Below are positions 1 to 7,566 of a stretch of 10,361 nt of DNA, in pieces (position 1 is the stretch's first letter; each line of letters opens with the position of its first letter). Made by a program: the position numbers and the translations under genes. Location of the stretch: assembly GCA_045535635.1 (NCBI GenBank), contig JAZSLZ010000102.1, positions 1 to 10,361 on the forward strand, in the 5' to 3' direction. The stretch is from RGIG8700 sp045535635 (GTDB lineage: Bacteria > Bacillota > Clostridia > RGIG6154). A model generated the notes under the pieces. It was not told the DNA's origin. It did no database searches and was given only the letters and a program-made list of their open reading frames with translations.

Positions 1-374
1 AATCCAATAGCTGTAATCACTTCGAACTCAAGAGGATTGATATGTGGAAGCAAATCACATATTTCTTTTATCCTTTCTGTATATGAAACAAGGTCACTGT
101 CCTCTATAGGTACACCATCAATCTGTATCCTTTCGTTAAACCGCTCTATAAAAGGAGATATAAAAGTTCCCACCTTAAGTCCATGCTCTTTTAGGATAGA
201 AGATACAAAAGCTGCCACAGAGCCTTTGCCATTAGTGCCTGCGATATGTACAAACTTAAGCTCATCCTGAGGATTATTAAGCTTTGAAAGTATTGCTTTT
301 ATATTGTCGTGACCCTTTTTCTCTGCAAATTTTGACAGAGAGTGTATGAAGTCAAGTGCATTCTGATAATCCAT
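1..374 (-). CDS. folC: Folylpolyglutamate synthase / dihydrofolate synthase, N-terminal part (cut by window edge)
   Basis: Only the first 124 codons are present; the rest lies beyond the left edge. FolC is a cytoplasmic Mur-ligase-family enzyme that uses ATP to add glutamate to folates, and in many bacteria also to dihydropteroate. The visible part has the family's N-terminal pattern: a helical start (MDYQNALDFIHSL), a KGHDNIKAIL stretch, then the P-loop HIAGTNGKGS at about residues 43-52, followed by SPFIERFNERI around 73-83, which matches the family's SPHL-x-x-x-x-ERI segment. The ATG at 374 is supported by GGAGAT at 381-386 on the minus strand, with about 6 nt spacing. It is the last visible gene of the minus-strand run, 68 nt after valS; valS-folC is a common Firmicutes pair. 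The gap contains an inverted repeat that could influence its expression. The identification is secure, but completeness of the gene cannot be judged. Confidence 0.93.
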   Translation of the reverse strand, partial: MDYQNALDFIHSLSKFAEKKGHDNIKAILSKLNNPQDELKFVHIAGTNGKGSVAAFVSSILKEHGLKVGTFISPFIERFNERIQIDGVPIEDSDLVSYTERIKEICDLLPHINPLEFEVITAIG

Positions 375-395
375 TATTTCATCTCCGAATTTTAC

Positions 396-431
396 ATAAG
401 GCTGTGAAGGTTTTACCCAGCACAGCCTTAT
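396..431 (-). repeat. Perfect 11-bp inverted repeat (stem-loop) in the valS-folC gap
   Basis: The arms are ATAAGGCTGTG (396-406) and CACAGCCTTAT (421-431), fully complementary, around a 14-nt loop. Read on the minus strand, the loop can add a short upper stem (GGGT with ACCT, including one G-U pair) closed by AAA. No U-run follows on either strand, so it is not a standard intrinsic terminator. It begins 11 nt after the valS stop codon and ends 9 nt before the folC Shine-Dalgarno. It may be an mRNA stability or processing element or a weak attenuator; that function is inference. Confidence 0.7.
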
Positions 432-442
432 AATAGGTTTAA

Positions 443-3076
443 TTAAAGATTTTTTAGACTTTCTTCAACCTTTGAAAGCATTTCCTTGTACTTTTCGCCC
501 TTTGCTTTTTCTTCGTCTACTACCTTCTGAGGAGCTTTTGCAACAAAGCTTTCATTTGATAATTTTTTCACTACCCTTTCAACTTCGGCTTCAAGATGCT
601 CTTTTTCTTTAAGAAGTCTTTCCTTTTCTTTCTCAATATCAACAAGCTCACCGAAAGGAATGAATGTTACTGCTCCTTCAGAAATAACTGATACAGTATT
701 TTCAGGAAGTGATGCTTCATCATCAATGAAATCTACCTGTGAAGCAGACGCAAGTTTTTTGAAGAATGACTCCCCTTTTTCAAACATTTCTTTATTTGAT
801 GTTTTAATGAATATGTTAGCCTTTCTAGATGGTGCAACATTCATAGAAGTTCTTGTGTTTCTTATTGCTTTAATAGCATCCATTATAACTTCCATATTCT
901 TTTCATCAGCTTCAAAGTTTAATTCATCTTTATATTCAGGCCATACACTTCTCATAATAGTTTCACCTTCATGAGGTAAATGCTGCCAGATTTCTTCAGT
1001 AATAAATGGCATAAATGGATGTAAAAGAACCAAAGTGTTTCTTAATACATATACAAGAACTGCCTGTGCAATCTTATTTGTTGAATCTTCTGCTTCATAA
1101 AGTCTTGATTTAACAAGTTCAATATACCAATCACAGAAATCATCCCAAATAAAGTCATAAAGCTTTGAAACTGCAACTCCAAGCTCGAAATTATCGATAT
1201 TATCAGTAACTTCTTTAACAACTCTGTTGTATTTGCTTAAAATCCATTTGTCTTCCATACAAAGCTTAGAAATATCAGGTAAATTGATGTTTTCTTCTGT
1301 GAGATTCATAAGAACAAATCTTGAAGCATTCCAAATTTTATTAGCAAAGTTTCTACTTGCTTCAACCTTTGATTCATAATATCTCATATCATTTCCAGGA
1401 GAGTTACCTGTTGCTAATGTAAATCTTAAAGCATCAGCACCATACTGATTAATAACTTCAAGCGGATCTACACCATTTCCAAGTGATTTTGACATTTTTC
1501 TTCCCTGACTGTCTCTAACAAGACCGTGAATGAAAACATGTTCAAATGGACATTTCTTTGTATGCTCAAGACCTGAGAATACCATTCTTGCAACCCAGAA
1601 GAAAATAATATCATATCCTGTTACAAGAGTATTAGTTGGGTAAAATCTCTTAAGATCTTCTGTTTCTTCAGGCCATCCAAGTGTTGAAAATGGCCAAAGT
1701 GCAGAGCTGAACCATGTATCAAGAACGTCCTCGTCCTGAACAACCTTGCCACCGCATTTTGGACAAGAGGTAATGTCTGTTTTAGAAACAGTCATTTCTC
1801 CACAATCTGTGCAGTAAAATGCAGGAATTCTGTGTCCCCACCATAACTGACGGGAAATACACCAGTCTCTTACATTTTCCATCCATCCTATGTATGTTTT
1901 AGAGAAACGTTCAGGAACAAATTTTAATGTACCGTCTTTAACTACTTCAAGAGCAGGTTTAGCTAATGGCTCCATTTTTACAAACCACTGACGGGAAACG
2001 ATTGGTTCAACAGTAGTTCCGCATCTGTAGCAAGTACCAACGTTATGAGAATGCTTTTCAATTTTGATTAAGAATCCTTGTTCTTCAAGGTCTGCTACAA
2101 TAGCTTTTCTTGCATCATATCTTGACATACCCTGATATTTTCCGCCAAATTCATTTACATTAGCATTATCATCAAGAACTTTGATAATTTCAAGATTGTG
2201 TCTTAACCCAACTTCAAAGTCGTTAGGATCATGTGCAGGTGTAATTTTAACTGCTCCTGTACCAAAATCTTTTTCAACATACTCATCTGCAACAATAGGA
2301 ATTTCTCTTCCAACTAATGGAAGTATGAGCATTTTTCCTACAATATCTTTATATCTTTCATCATCAGGATGAACTGCTACAGCAGTATCACCTAAAAGAG
2401 TTTCTGGTCTTGTTGTTGCAATAGTAAGATACTGGTCTGAATCCTTGATAGGATATTTAATGTGCCAGAAATTACCGTCCTGTTCTTCATATTCAACCTC
2501 TGCATCAGATAAAGCTGTAGTACAGTTAGGACACCAGTTGATAATTCTGTTACCTCTGTATATAAGACCTTTGTTGTATAAATTGTAAAAAACCTCTCTT
2601 ACTGCATTTGAGCAACCTTCGTCCATAGTAAATCTTTCTCTGGACCAGTCACAGGAAGAACCGAGTTTTTTAAGCTGAGTAATAATAGTATTACCGTATT
2701 TGTGTTTCCAGTCCCAAACAAGTTTAAGAAAATCTTCTCTTCCAATATCGTGTCTTGTAAGACCTTTTTCTTTTCTTAAATTTTCTTCAACCTTAATCTG
2801 AGTAGCAATACCTGCGTGGTCTGTACCGGGAACCCAAAGTGCTTCAAAACCTGCAAGTCTCTTATATCTTATAAGAATATCCTGCAATGTTTCGTCAAGA
2901 GCATGTCCCATATGTAACTGACCGGTAACATTTGGTGGCGGTATTACGATAGTATAAGGTTCTTTTTCTGATTTAGCATCGGCTTTAAAATATTCGCCTT
3001 CCTCCCAAAACTTATATATTCTTTCTTCAAAAGCTTTAGGATTGTAAGTTGTATCAAGATTGTTTCTCTCTGTCAT
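443..3076 (-). CDS. valS: Valine--tRNA ligase (ValRS)
   Basis: Class Ia aminoacyl-tRNA synthetase that charges tRNA-Val and hydrolyses mischarged Thr-tRNA in its CP1 editing domain; cytoplasmic and essential. At 877 aa it is full length (bacterial ValRS is about 880). The HIGH-type motif is HMGH at residues 55-58 within PPPNVTGQLHMGH, and KMSKS is at 527-531. The editing domain shows TTRPETLLGD at about 221-230. Cys pairs at 182/185, 349/352, 422/425 and 438/441 look like zinc knuckles. The last 65 or so residues are a charged coiled coil, the usual ValRS tRNA-binding arm. AAAAGGAA at 3085-3092 sits 8 nt before the ATG at 3076 and 5 nt before a second ATG at 3079, so either could be used. A longer reading frame reaches a TTG at 3115, but that would place the Shine-Dalgarno inside the gene. 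The start overlaps the end of pgsA, so no T-box leader fits directly upstream. Confidence 0.97.
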   Translation of the reverse strand: MTERNNLDTTYNPKAFEERIYKFWEEGEYFKADAKSEKEPYTIVIPPPNVTGQLHMGHALDETLQDILIRYKRLAGFEALWVPGTDHAGIATQIKVEENLRKEKGLTRHDIGREDFLKLVWDWKHKYGNTIITQLKKLGSSCDWSRERFTMDEGCSNAVREVFYNLYNKGLIYRGNRIINWCPNCTTALSDAEVEYEEQDGNFWHIKYPIKDSDQYLTIATTRPETLLGDTAVAVHPDDERYKDIVGKMLILPLVGREIPIVADEYVEKDFGTGAVKITPAHDPNDFEVGLRHNLEIIKVLDDNANVNEFGGKYQGMSRYDARKAIVADLEEQGFLIKIEKHSHNVGTCYRCGTTVEPIVSRQWFVKMEPLAKPALEVVKDGTLKFVPERFSKTYIGWMENVRDWCISRQLWWGHRIPAFYCTDCGEMTVSKTDITSCPKCGGKVVQDEDVLDTWFSSALWPFSTLGWPEETEDLKRFYPTNTLVTGYDIIFFWVARMVFSGLEHTKKCPFEHVFIHGLVRDSQGRKMSKSLGNGVDPLEVINQYGADALRFTLATGNSPGNDMRYYESKVEASRNFANKIWNASRFVLMNLTEENINLPDISKLCMEDKWILSKYNRVVKEVTDNIDNFELGVAVSKLYDFIWDDFCDWYIELVKSRLYEAEDSTNKIAQAVLVYVLRNTLVLLHPFMPFITEEIWQHLPHEGETIMRSVWPEYKDELNFEADEKNMEVIMDAIKAIRNTRTSMNVAPSRKANIFIKTSNKEMFEKGESFFKKLASASQVDFIDDEASLPENTVSVISEGAVTFIPFGELVDIEKEKERLLKEKEHLEAEVERVVKKLSNESFVAKAPQKVVDEEKAKGEKYKEMLSKVEESLKNL

Positions 3077-3614
3077 CATTATCATTCCTTTTAAAAATAT
3101 TAGTATTATTTGCAAAAATTATTGAATAATCAATAAGTGCATAAATCGATGTGATAATTAAAATAGTAAATAATATATACCGTACAAAATTTACAGGCTG
3201 TAAAAAGATAAATATAAACGAGCACAAATAAAATGTAAAAGTAGCAATTTTACCTGATTTGTCTGAAGATACCTCGAAGCCTTGCCTTAGAAGATGAATA
3301 GCTCCGCATGAAAGCACAACCTCTTTAAGGCAAATAAAAATCACAAGAAAACTCGGAACTAATTTAAATTTAAGCAAAAACAATAAGACAACTAATTGCA
3401 TTAGTTTATCAGCTATGGGATCTAAAACAGCACCTAGTTTTGATTTCATATTAAATTTTCTTGCTATAAAACCATCCAGAACATCACTTAACGCAGATAA
3501 TGCAATTATAATTATCATTATAATTAATTTGCTTTTCATATTGCTGTATAAAACAGTAAGAAATACAGGTGTAAGTGCAATTCTGAATAATGTTATGATA
3601 TTAGGTATTGTCAT
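3054..3614 (-). CDS. pgsA: CDP-alcohol phosphatidyltransferase, probably phosphatidylglycerophosphate synthase
   Basis: An integral membrane enzyme of 186 aa. PgsA transfers a phosphatidyl group from CDP-diacylglycerol to glycerol-3-phosphate, the committed step to phosphatidylglycerol. The family signature D-x2-D-G-x2-A-R-x8-G-x3-D-x3-D is complete: D44, D47, G48, A51, R52, G61, D65 and D69. The start MTIPNIITLFRI resembles the PgsA beginning (PN-x-LT-x-x-R), and GKIAT at 121-125 resembles the GK-x-x-T segment of PgsA. About six hydrophobic segments are seen (roughly 8-24, 29-45, 71-83, 85-104, 122-141, 144-166), followed by a polar tail. The length is normal. The ATG at 3614 is preceded by AGGAGT at 3624-3629, which overlaps the stop of the upstream small gene. 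The 3' end overlaps valS by 23-26 nt. The same fold also includes CDP-alcohol-type cardiolipin synthases, so the exact acceptor is inferred. Confidence 0.85.
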   Translation of the reverse strand: MTIPNIITLFRIALTPVFLTVLYSNMKSKLIIMIIIIALSALSDVLDGFIARKFNMKSKLGAVLDPIADKLMQLVVLLFLLKFKLVPSFLVIFICLKEVVLSCGAIHLLRQGFEVSSDKSGKIATFTFYLCSFIFIFLQPVNFVRYILFTILIITSIYALIDYSIIFANNTNIFKRNDNDDREKQS

Positions 3615-3621
3615 TATTCAA

Positions 3622-3816
3622 TTACTCCTGAAAATCAATGATTAATTCAAGTGCAAAATCCAATTCTGCAGATGGAACATAAAACTCATAAGATTTGATA
3701 TTATTTTCTTTGTTAATTATCGGTTTGATTTTAACAATGATACCGTTAGTTAAAAACAATTCTTTAAGTTCTGCTGCAGAAGTTTCATCCTGCGCCAGAA
3801 ACACAGTTGTCCACAT
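3622..3816 (-). CDS. Small DUF2007-like protein (function unknown)
   Basis: A 64-aa protein with no signal peptide or membrane segment. The pattern MWTTVFLAQDETSAAELKEL, then a short strand (IIVKIKPI), a strand (YEFYVP) and a C-terminal helix rich in acidic and aliphatic residues suggests a compact beta-alpha-beta-beta-alpha fold. This resembles the DUF2007 family and the roughly 65-aa clostridial proteins beginning MWT-V, which are sometimes mislabelled glutamate decarboxylase; nothing here resembles a PLP enzyme. The ATG at 3816 is chosen because AGGAGAA at 3822-3828 lies 5 nt upstream. A longer frame starts with TTG at 3834, but its extra six codons contain the Shine-Dalgarno. The stop is 7 nt before the pgsA start and its last codons carry the pgsA ribosome binding site, so the two are probably translationally coupled. 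The family assignment comes from memory of the pattern and is moderate. Confidence 0.75.
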   Translation of the reverse strand: MWTTVFLAQDETSAAELKELFLTNGIIVKIKPIINKENNIKSYEFYVPSAELDFALELIIDFQE

Positions 3817-3853
3817 AACAGTTCTCCTATCCAAAATAAAATTACATAACTAT

Positions 3854-3881
3854 ATTATAATATCACAAGTATTAAAATAAA
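3854..3881 (-). promoter_or_regulatory. Possible internal promoter before the small gene-pgsA-valS-folC genes
   Basis: The 70-nt gap between the methyltransferase and the small gene contains a consensus TATAAT (minus strand, 3859-3854) inside the palindrome ATATTATAATAT. The -35 is weak: TTTATT at 3881-3876 gives a 16-nt spacer, and the better-looking TTGATT at 3885-3880 would need 20 nt. Start of transcription would be near 3847, about 30 nt before the ATG. The region is very A+T-rich, so chance matches are likely. Confidence 0.35.
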
Positions 3882-3886
3882 TCAAG

Positions 3887-4726
3887 CTATTCTTTAGAAA
3901 GTACTGCAACCACCATTTTTACAAAACAATCTTTTGTGAATTTAAGTTTACTTAATGGCGTTAAAAAGTTTCTTAATGGTATTTCTGTATAAAAATCACA
4001 ATTAAATTTTGTTGCCTTAACACAGTTATTAAATCTTGAAATTGTCATCTTGTTTATATATGAGAAATATTCTTCCCCATCAGCATTCTTGCTTATTCTG
4101 AAATTAATTCTGTCATTTTCATCAGGCAATCCTTTAACAAGCGTTTTATAAGCTGAAATAAGGGTTTTGTCGCTGTAAAATAAGTGAACCCAAGGAATAG
4201 CTATAACATCACTTAAATGTGCCCCAAACGGATGATTATAAGGCGGGAAATTAACATAAAGCTTTCCGCCGGGCTTGAGAACTCTGTAAACTTCATTAAG
4301 AACTTTTTCAGGTTCTGCAACATGCTCCATAGCATCATTCATAATTACAGTATCAAATGAGCAATCATCGAAAGACATTTTTGATGCATCTTCAAGCTTA
4401 AATGTGAATCCTGTTAAACCTAATTCTTTCTGCAGGGAATATGCTTCCTCCTCATACTTTGCAACAACATCAATACCAGTTACACTTTTGGCACCTATAG
4501 AAAGATAATAGAGGGATTTACCTGCCGCTCCGCAACCAATATCAAGCACATCTTTGTTTTTGAACATTTCATCTGTATCAGTATGCTTAAGATAGAATTT
4601 GATTGTTTCGATACCTTTGTTATATTGCCACATACTGTATGTCATAACACCATCATTCTGCATATTGAATGGATGTACTGGAAGTTTAAAAAATTTATTA
4701 AAAAATAACAATGATTTTACTGACAT
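3887..4726 (-). CDS. Class I SAM-dependent methyltransferase, substrate unknown
   Basis: A soluble protein of 279 aa with the Rossmann-type methyltransferase core. Motif I is LDIGCGAAG at residues 61-69 (SAM-binding glycine loop). The acidic residue that contacts SAM ribose is probably D86 in GIDV. NDAMEHV at 130-136 and LKPGGKLYVNFPP at 150-162 are the usual motifs IV and V/VI of the Methyltransf_11 type. The N-terminal 50 residues and the C-terminal 115 residues, with HPFGAHLSD and IPWVHLFYSD around 165-187, probably form the substrate side. I do not recognise the substrate; small-molecule, lipid or glycan O/C-methylation are all possible. AAGGAG at 4734-4739 lies 7 nt before the ATG at 4726, and the gene begins 17 nt after uvrA stops, so it is likely cotranscribed with uvrBA. 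Nothing in its sequence shows a direct repair role. Confidence 0.9.
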   Translation of the reverse strand: MSVKSLLFFNKFFKLPVHPFNMQNDGVMTYSMWQYNKGIETIKFYLKHTDTDEMFKNKDVLDIGCGAAGKSLYYLSIGAKSVTGIDVVAKYEEEAYSLQKELGLTGFTFKLEDASKMSFDDCSFDTVIMNDAMEHVAEPEKVLNEVYRVLKPGGKLYVNFPPYNHPFGAHLSDVIAIPWVHLFYSDKTLISAYKTLVKGLPDENDRINFRISKNADGEEYFSYINKMTISRFNNCVKATKFNCDFYTEIPLRNFLTPLSKLKFTKDCFVKMVVAVLSKE

Positions 4727-4743
4727 ATTTTTTCTCCTTAGTA

Positions 4744-7566
4744 TTAAAGAATTTTCTTTAAGAAATGGCCTGTAAACGACTCGTTACACTGTGCTACCTG
4801 TTCCGGTGTTCCGCAAACAACTACAGTTCCGCCACCGTCTCCGCCTTCAGGCCCCATATCAATTATATAGTCCGCAGTTTTAATAACATCAAGATTATGC
4901 TCAATAACTATAACGGTGTTCCCTGCCACTGCAAGTCTGTCAATAACTTCAATCAGCTTATGAACATCGGCAGTATGAAGACCTGTTGTAGGTTCATCGA
5001 GTATATATACAGTTTTACCTGTACTTTTTCTCGAAAGCTCTGTAGCAAGTTTCACTCTTTGAGCTTCACCGCCTGAAAGTGTTGTAGCTGATTGGCCTAA
5101 TTTTACATATCCAAGACCCACTTCGCACAATGTTTTTAATCTGTTGTGAAGTTTAGGTGTGTTTTCAAAGAAAGTTGTAGCTTCGTCTATAGTCATATCC
5201 AGAACTTCTGCGATGTTTCTGCCTTTATACTTTACCTCAAGTGTCTCTCTGTTGTAGCGTTTTCCTTTACAAACCTCACAAGGGACATAAACATCGGACA
5301 AAAAGTGCATTTCTATTTTTAATACACCGTCACCGCTACACGCTTCACACCTTCCACCTTTAACATTAAAACTGAATCTTCCTGATTTATAACCTCTTGC
5401 CTGAGCTTCTGTAGTCATCGCAAACAAATCTCTAATATCGCTGAACAATCCAGTATATGTTGCAGGATTTGAACGCGGAGTTCTGCCAATTGGGCTTTGG
5501 TCAATATTAATAACCTTATCTAGATATTCTATGCCCTTTATCTCTTTGCAGTTACCTGTTTTTTTCTTTGCGTTATTTAATTCAACTGCAAGAGTTTTAT
5601 AAAGAATCTCATTTACAAGTGTACTTTTTCCTGAGCCTGAAACACCTGTTACTGCAGTGATTAGACCTATTGGGAACTTAACACTTATATCCTTAAGATT
5701 ATTTTCTTTAGCTCCAATAACTTCTAGATATTTATCTGTTGGAACTCTTCTTTGTGATGGAACAGGAATAAATTTCCTTCCGCTTAAATAGTCACCTGTA
5801 ACACTGTTTTTACATTTCTTAATATCATCAACAGTACCAGAGCATACAACTTCACCGCCATGGATTCCTGCTCCCGGACCTATATCAACAATATGATCTG
5901 CTGCAAACATAGTATCTTCATCGTGCTCAACTACTAAAACAGTATTACCAAGATCTCTTAAATTCTGTAAAGTTTTAATAAGCTTGTTGTTGTCTCTTTG
6001 GTGAAGTCCAATACTAGGTTCATCAAGGATATATAAAACACCCATAAGACTTGAGCCTATCTGAGTCGCAAGGCGAATTCTCTGTGCTTCCCCACCTGAT
6101 AATGTTCCTGTTGCTCTTGAAAGAGTCAGATACCCAAGACCAACATCCATAAGGAATTTTAGTCTTGAGTTAATCTCTTTCAGTATTTGGGAAGCAATGA
6201 TTGTACTGTTTTCGCCAAGAGATAAATTTTTGAAAAATTCAACTGTTTCTGTAATTGATAAATCGCACAATTCAATAATATTTTTATCGCTAACCGTTAC
6301 AGCAATGCTTTCTTTTCGCAGTCTTTTACCATGACACATTGAGCAAGGAACATCAACCATTATCATTTCAGTTTCGTTTTTCACATACTCAGAAGATGTT
6401 TCTCTGTATTTTCTCTCCAGATTAGAGATAACACCCTCAAACGGAACATTGTAAACACCTCCACTGTATGTGCTTTGGTATTCAAACTTAATTCGTTCCT
6501 TACCTGAACCATATAAAATTACATTTTGAATTTCTTCGCTTAACTTACCAAAAGGAGTATCTAAAGAAAAACCATAATGCTTTGATAGTGCAAGAAATTG
6601 GTTATAAGCAATACTGTTTTTATTTGCGACAGAATTCCATCCACTGGCAACAACGGCTCCCTCTGCCAGTGATTTACTTGTATCAGGAACAATACAATCT
6701 CTATCAATTCTTTGCTCAATTCCAAGACCTGTACACTGCGGACATGCTCCAAAAGGACTGTTAAAAGAAAACATTCTTGGAGTCAGCTCTTCTATGTTAA
6801 TATTACAATCAGGACATGCATAATTCTGACTAAAAAGTACTTCTTCCTTATCAATTATATCAATTAAGACTAAATCATCTGCAAGTTTAAGAGCAGTTTC
6901 AACAGAGTCGGTAAGTCTTTTTCTCATTGTTTCTTTTGCAATAAGTCTGTCAACTACAATTTCTATGTTATGCTTTTTGTTCTTTTCAAGTTTGATTTCT
7001 TCAGACAGGTCATACATAACTGAATCAACACGAACTCTTACAAAGCCTGATTTTTTAGCGTCTTCAAAAATCTTATGATACTCGCCTTTTCTTGCTCTTA
7101 CAACAGGAGCTAAAACCTGAAATTTAGTTCCCTCTTCAAGCTTCATAAGCTTACCAACAATCTCATCTATAGATTGTTGCCTGATTTCTTTATTACAGTT
7201 AGGGCAATGAACAATGCCGACTCTTGCGTATAATAAACGATAATAATCATAAATTTCAGTTACAGTTCCAACAGTTGAACGAGGATTTCTGTTCGTAGTC
7301 TTTTGGTCGATAGAAATTGCAGGTGATAAGCCATCTATTGATTCAACATTTGGCTTGTCCATTTGACCTAAAAACATTCTTGCATAAGAAGATAATGATT
7401 CAATATAACGCCTTTGTCCCTCTGCGTAAATTGTATCAAAAGCAAGAGAAGATTTTCCTGAACCGCTTAACCCTGTAAGAACAACAAGCTTGTCACGAGG
7501 TATTTCAACATCTATATTTTTCAGATTGTGTTCTTTTGCACCTTTAATATATATGCTGTCTCTCAT
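4744..7566 (-). CDS. uvrA: Excinuclease ABC subunit A (UvrA)
   Basis: DNA-damage-sensing ATPase of nucleotide excision repair; its dimer loads UvrB onto lesions. At 940 aa it is full length. The tandem ABC modules are both complete: Walker A GLSGSGKSS at 32-40 and GVSGSGKST at 641-649, signatures LSGGEAQR at 489-496 and 830-837, and Walker B segments ILDEPSIG near 513-520 and ILDEPTTG at 855-862. Zinc-finger cysteines are present as C251/C254/C275/C278 and C740/C743/C763/C766, with further pairs C121/C124 and C408/C411 that could hold a third zinc, as known for Bacillus UvrA. The ATG at 7566 follows a strong GGAGGAGGAGA (7571-7581) with 5 nt spacing. A TTG one codon upstream is also in frame but unlikely. 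The start overlaps the uvrB stop as TGATG, implying translational coupling and roughly matched synthesis of the two partners. Confidence 0.98.
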   Translation of the reverse strand: MRDSIYIKGAKEHNLKNIDVEIPRDKLVVLTGLSGSGKSSLAFDTIYAEGQRRYIESLSSYARMFLGQMDKPNVESIDGLSPAISIDQKTTNRNPRSTVGTVTEIYDYYRLLYARVGIVHCPNCNKEIRQQSIDEIVGKLMKLEEGTKFQVLAPVVRARKGEYHKIFEDAKKSGFVRVRVDSVMYDLSEEIKLEKNKKHNIEIVVDRLIAKETMRKRLTDSVETALKLADDLVLIDIIDKEEVLFSQNYACPDCNINIEELTPRMFSFNSPFGACPQCTGLGIEQRIDRDCIVPDTSKSLAEGAVVASGWNSVANKNSIAYNQFLALSKHYGFSLDTPFGKLSEEIQNVILYGSGKERIKFEYQSTYSGGVYNVPFEGVISNLERKYRETSSEYVKNETEMIMVDVPCSMCHGKRLRKESIAVTVSDKNIIELCDLSITETVEFFKNLSLGENSTIIASQILKEINSRLKFLMDVGLGYLTLSRATGTLSGGEAQRIRLATQIGSSLMGVLYILDEPSIGLHQRDNNKLIKTLQNLRDLGNTVLVVEHDEDTMFAADHIVDIGPGAGIHGGEVVCSGTVDDIKKCKNSVTGDYLSGRKFIPVPSQRRVPTDKYLEVIGAKENNLKDISVKFPIGLITAVTGVSGSGKSTLVNEILYKTLAVELNNAKKKTGNCKEIKGIEYLDKVINIDQSPIGRTPRSNPATYTGLFSDIRDLFAMTTEAQARGYKSGRFSFNVKGGRCEACSGDGVLKIEMHFLSDVYVPCEVCKGKRYNRETLEVKYKGRNIAEVLDMTIDEATTFFENTPKLHNRLKTLCEVGLGYVKLGQSATTLSGGEAQRVKLATELSRKSTGKTVYILDEPTTGLHTADVHKLIEVIDRLAVAGNTVIVIEHNLDVIKTADYIIDMGPEGGDGGGTVVVCGTPEQVAQCNESFTGHFLKKIL

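Noticed and set aside
37..270. Plus-strand open frame opposite folC
   Set aside because: It lies wholly antisense to a well-supported folC and has no ribosome binding site or recognisable protein pattern.
376..384. Two-codon frame ATGAAATAA just before folC, ending in TAATG
   Set aside because: Its ATG overlaps the folC Shine-Dalgarno, so it has no ribosome binding site of its own; probably coincidence.
3077..3115. N-terminal extension of valS to a TTG at 3115
   Set aside because: The extension reads through the Shine-Dalgarno at 3085-3092 and adds residues not typical of ValRS.
3504..3525. A+T-only inverted repeat (AATTATAAT-N4-ATTATAATT) inside pgsA
   Set aside because: It encodes an Ile-rich membrane segment; low-complexity codons explain the symmetry.
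3817..3886. T-box or other riboswitch before the small gene-pgsA-valS genes
   Set aside because: The 70-nt A+T-rich gap is too short for a T-box leader and lacks stable stems and a terminator.
4765..5076. Plus-strand frame opposite the end of uvrA, and similar frames opposite valS, uvrB and lexA
   Set aside because: All are antisense or out-of-frame shadows of conserved genes, without start signals or family features.
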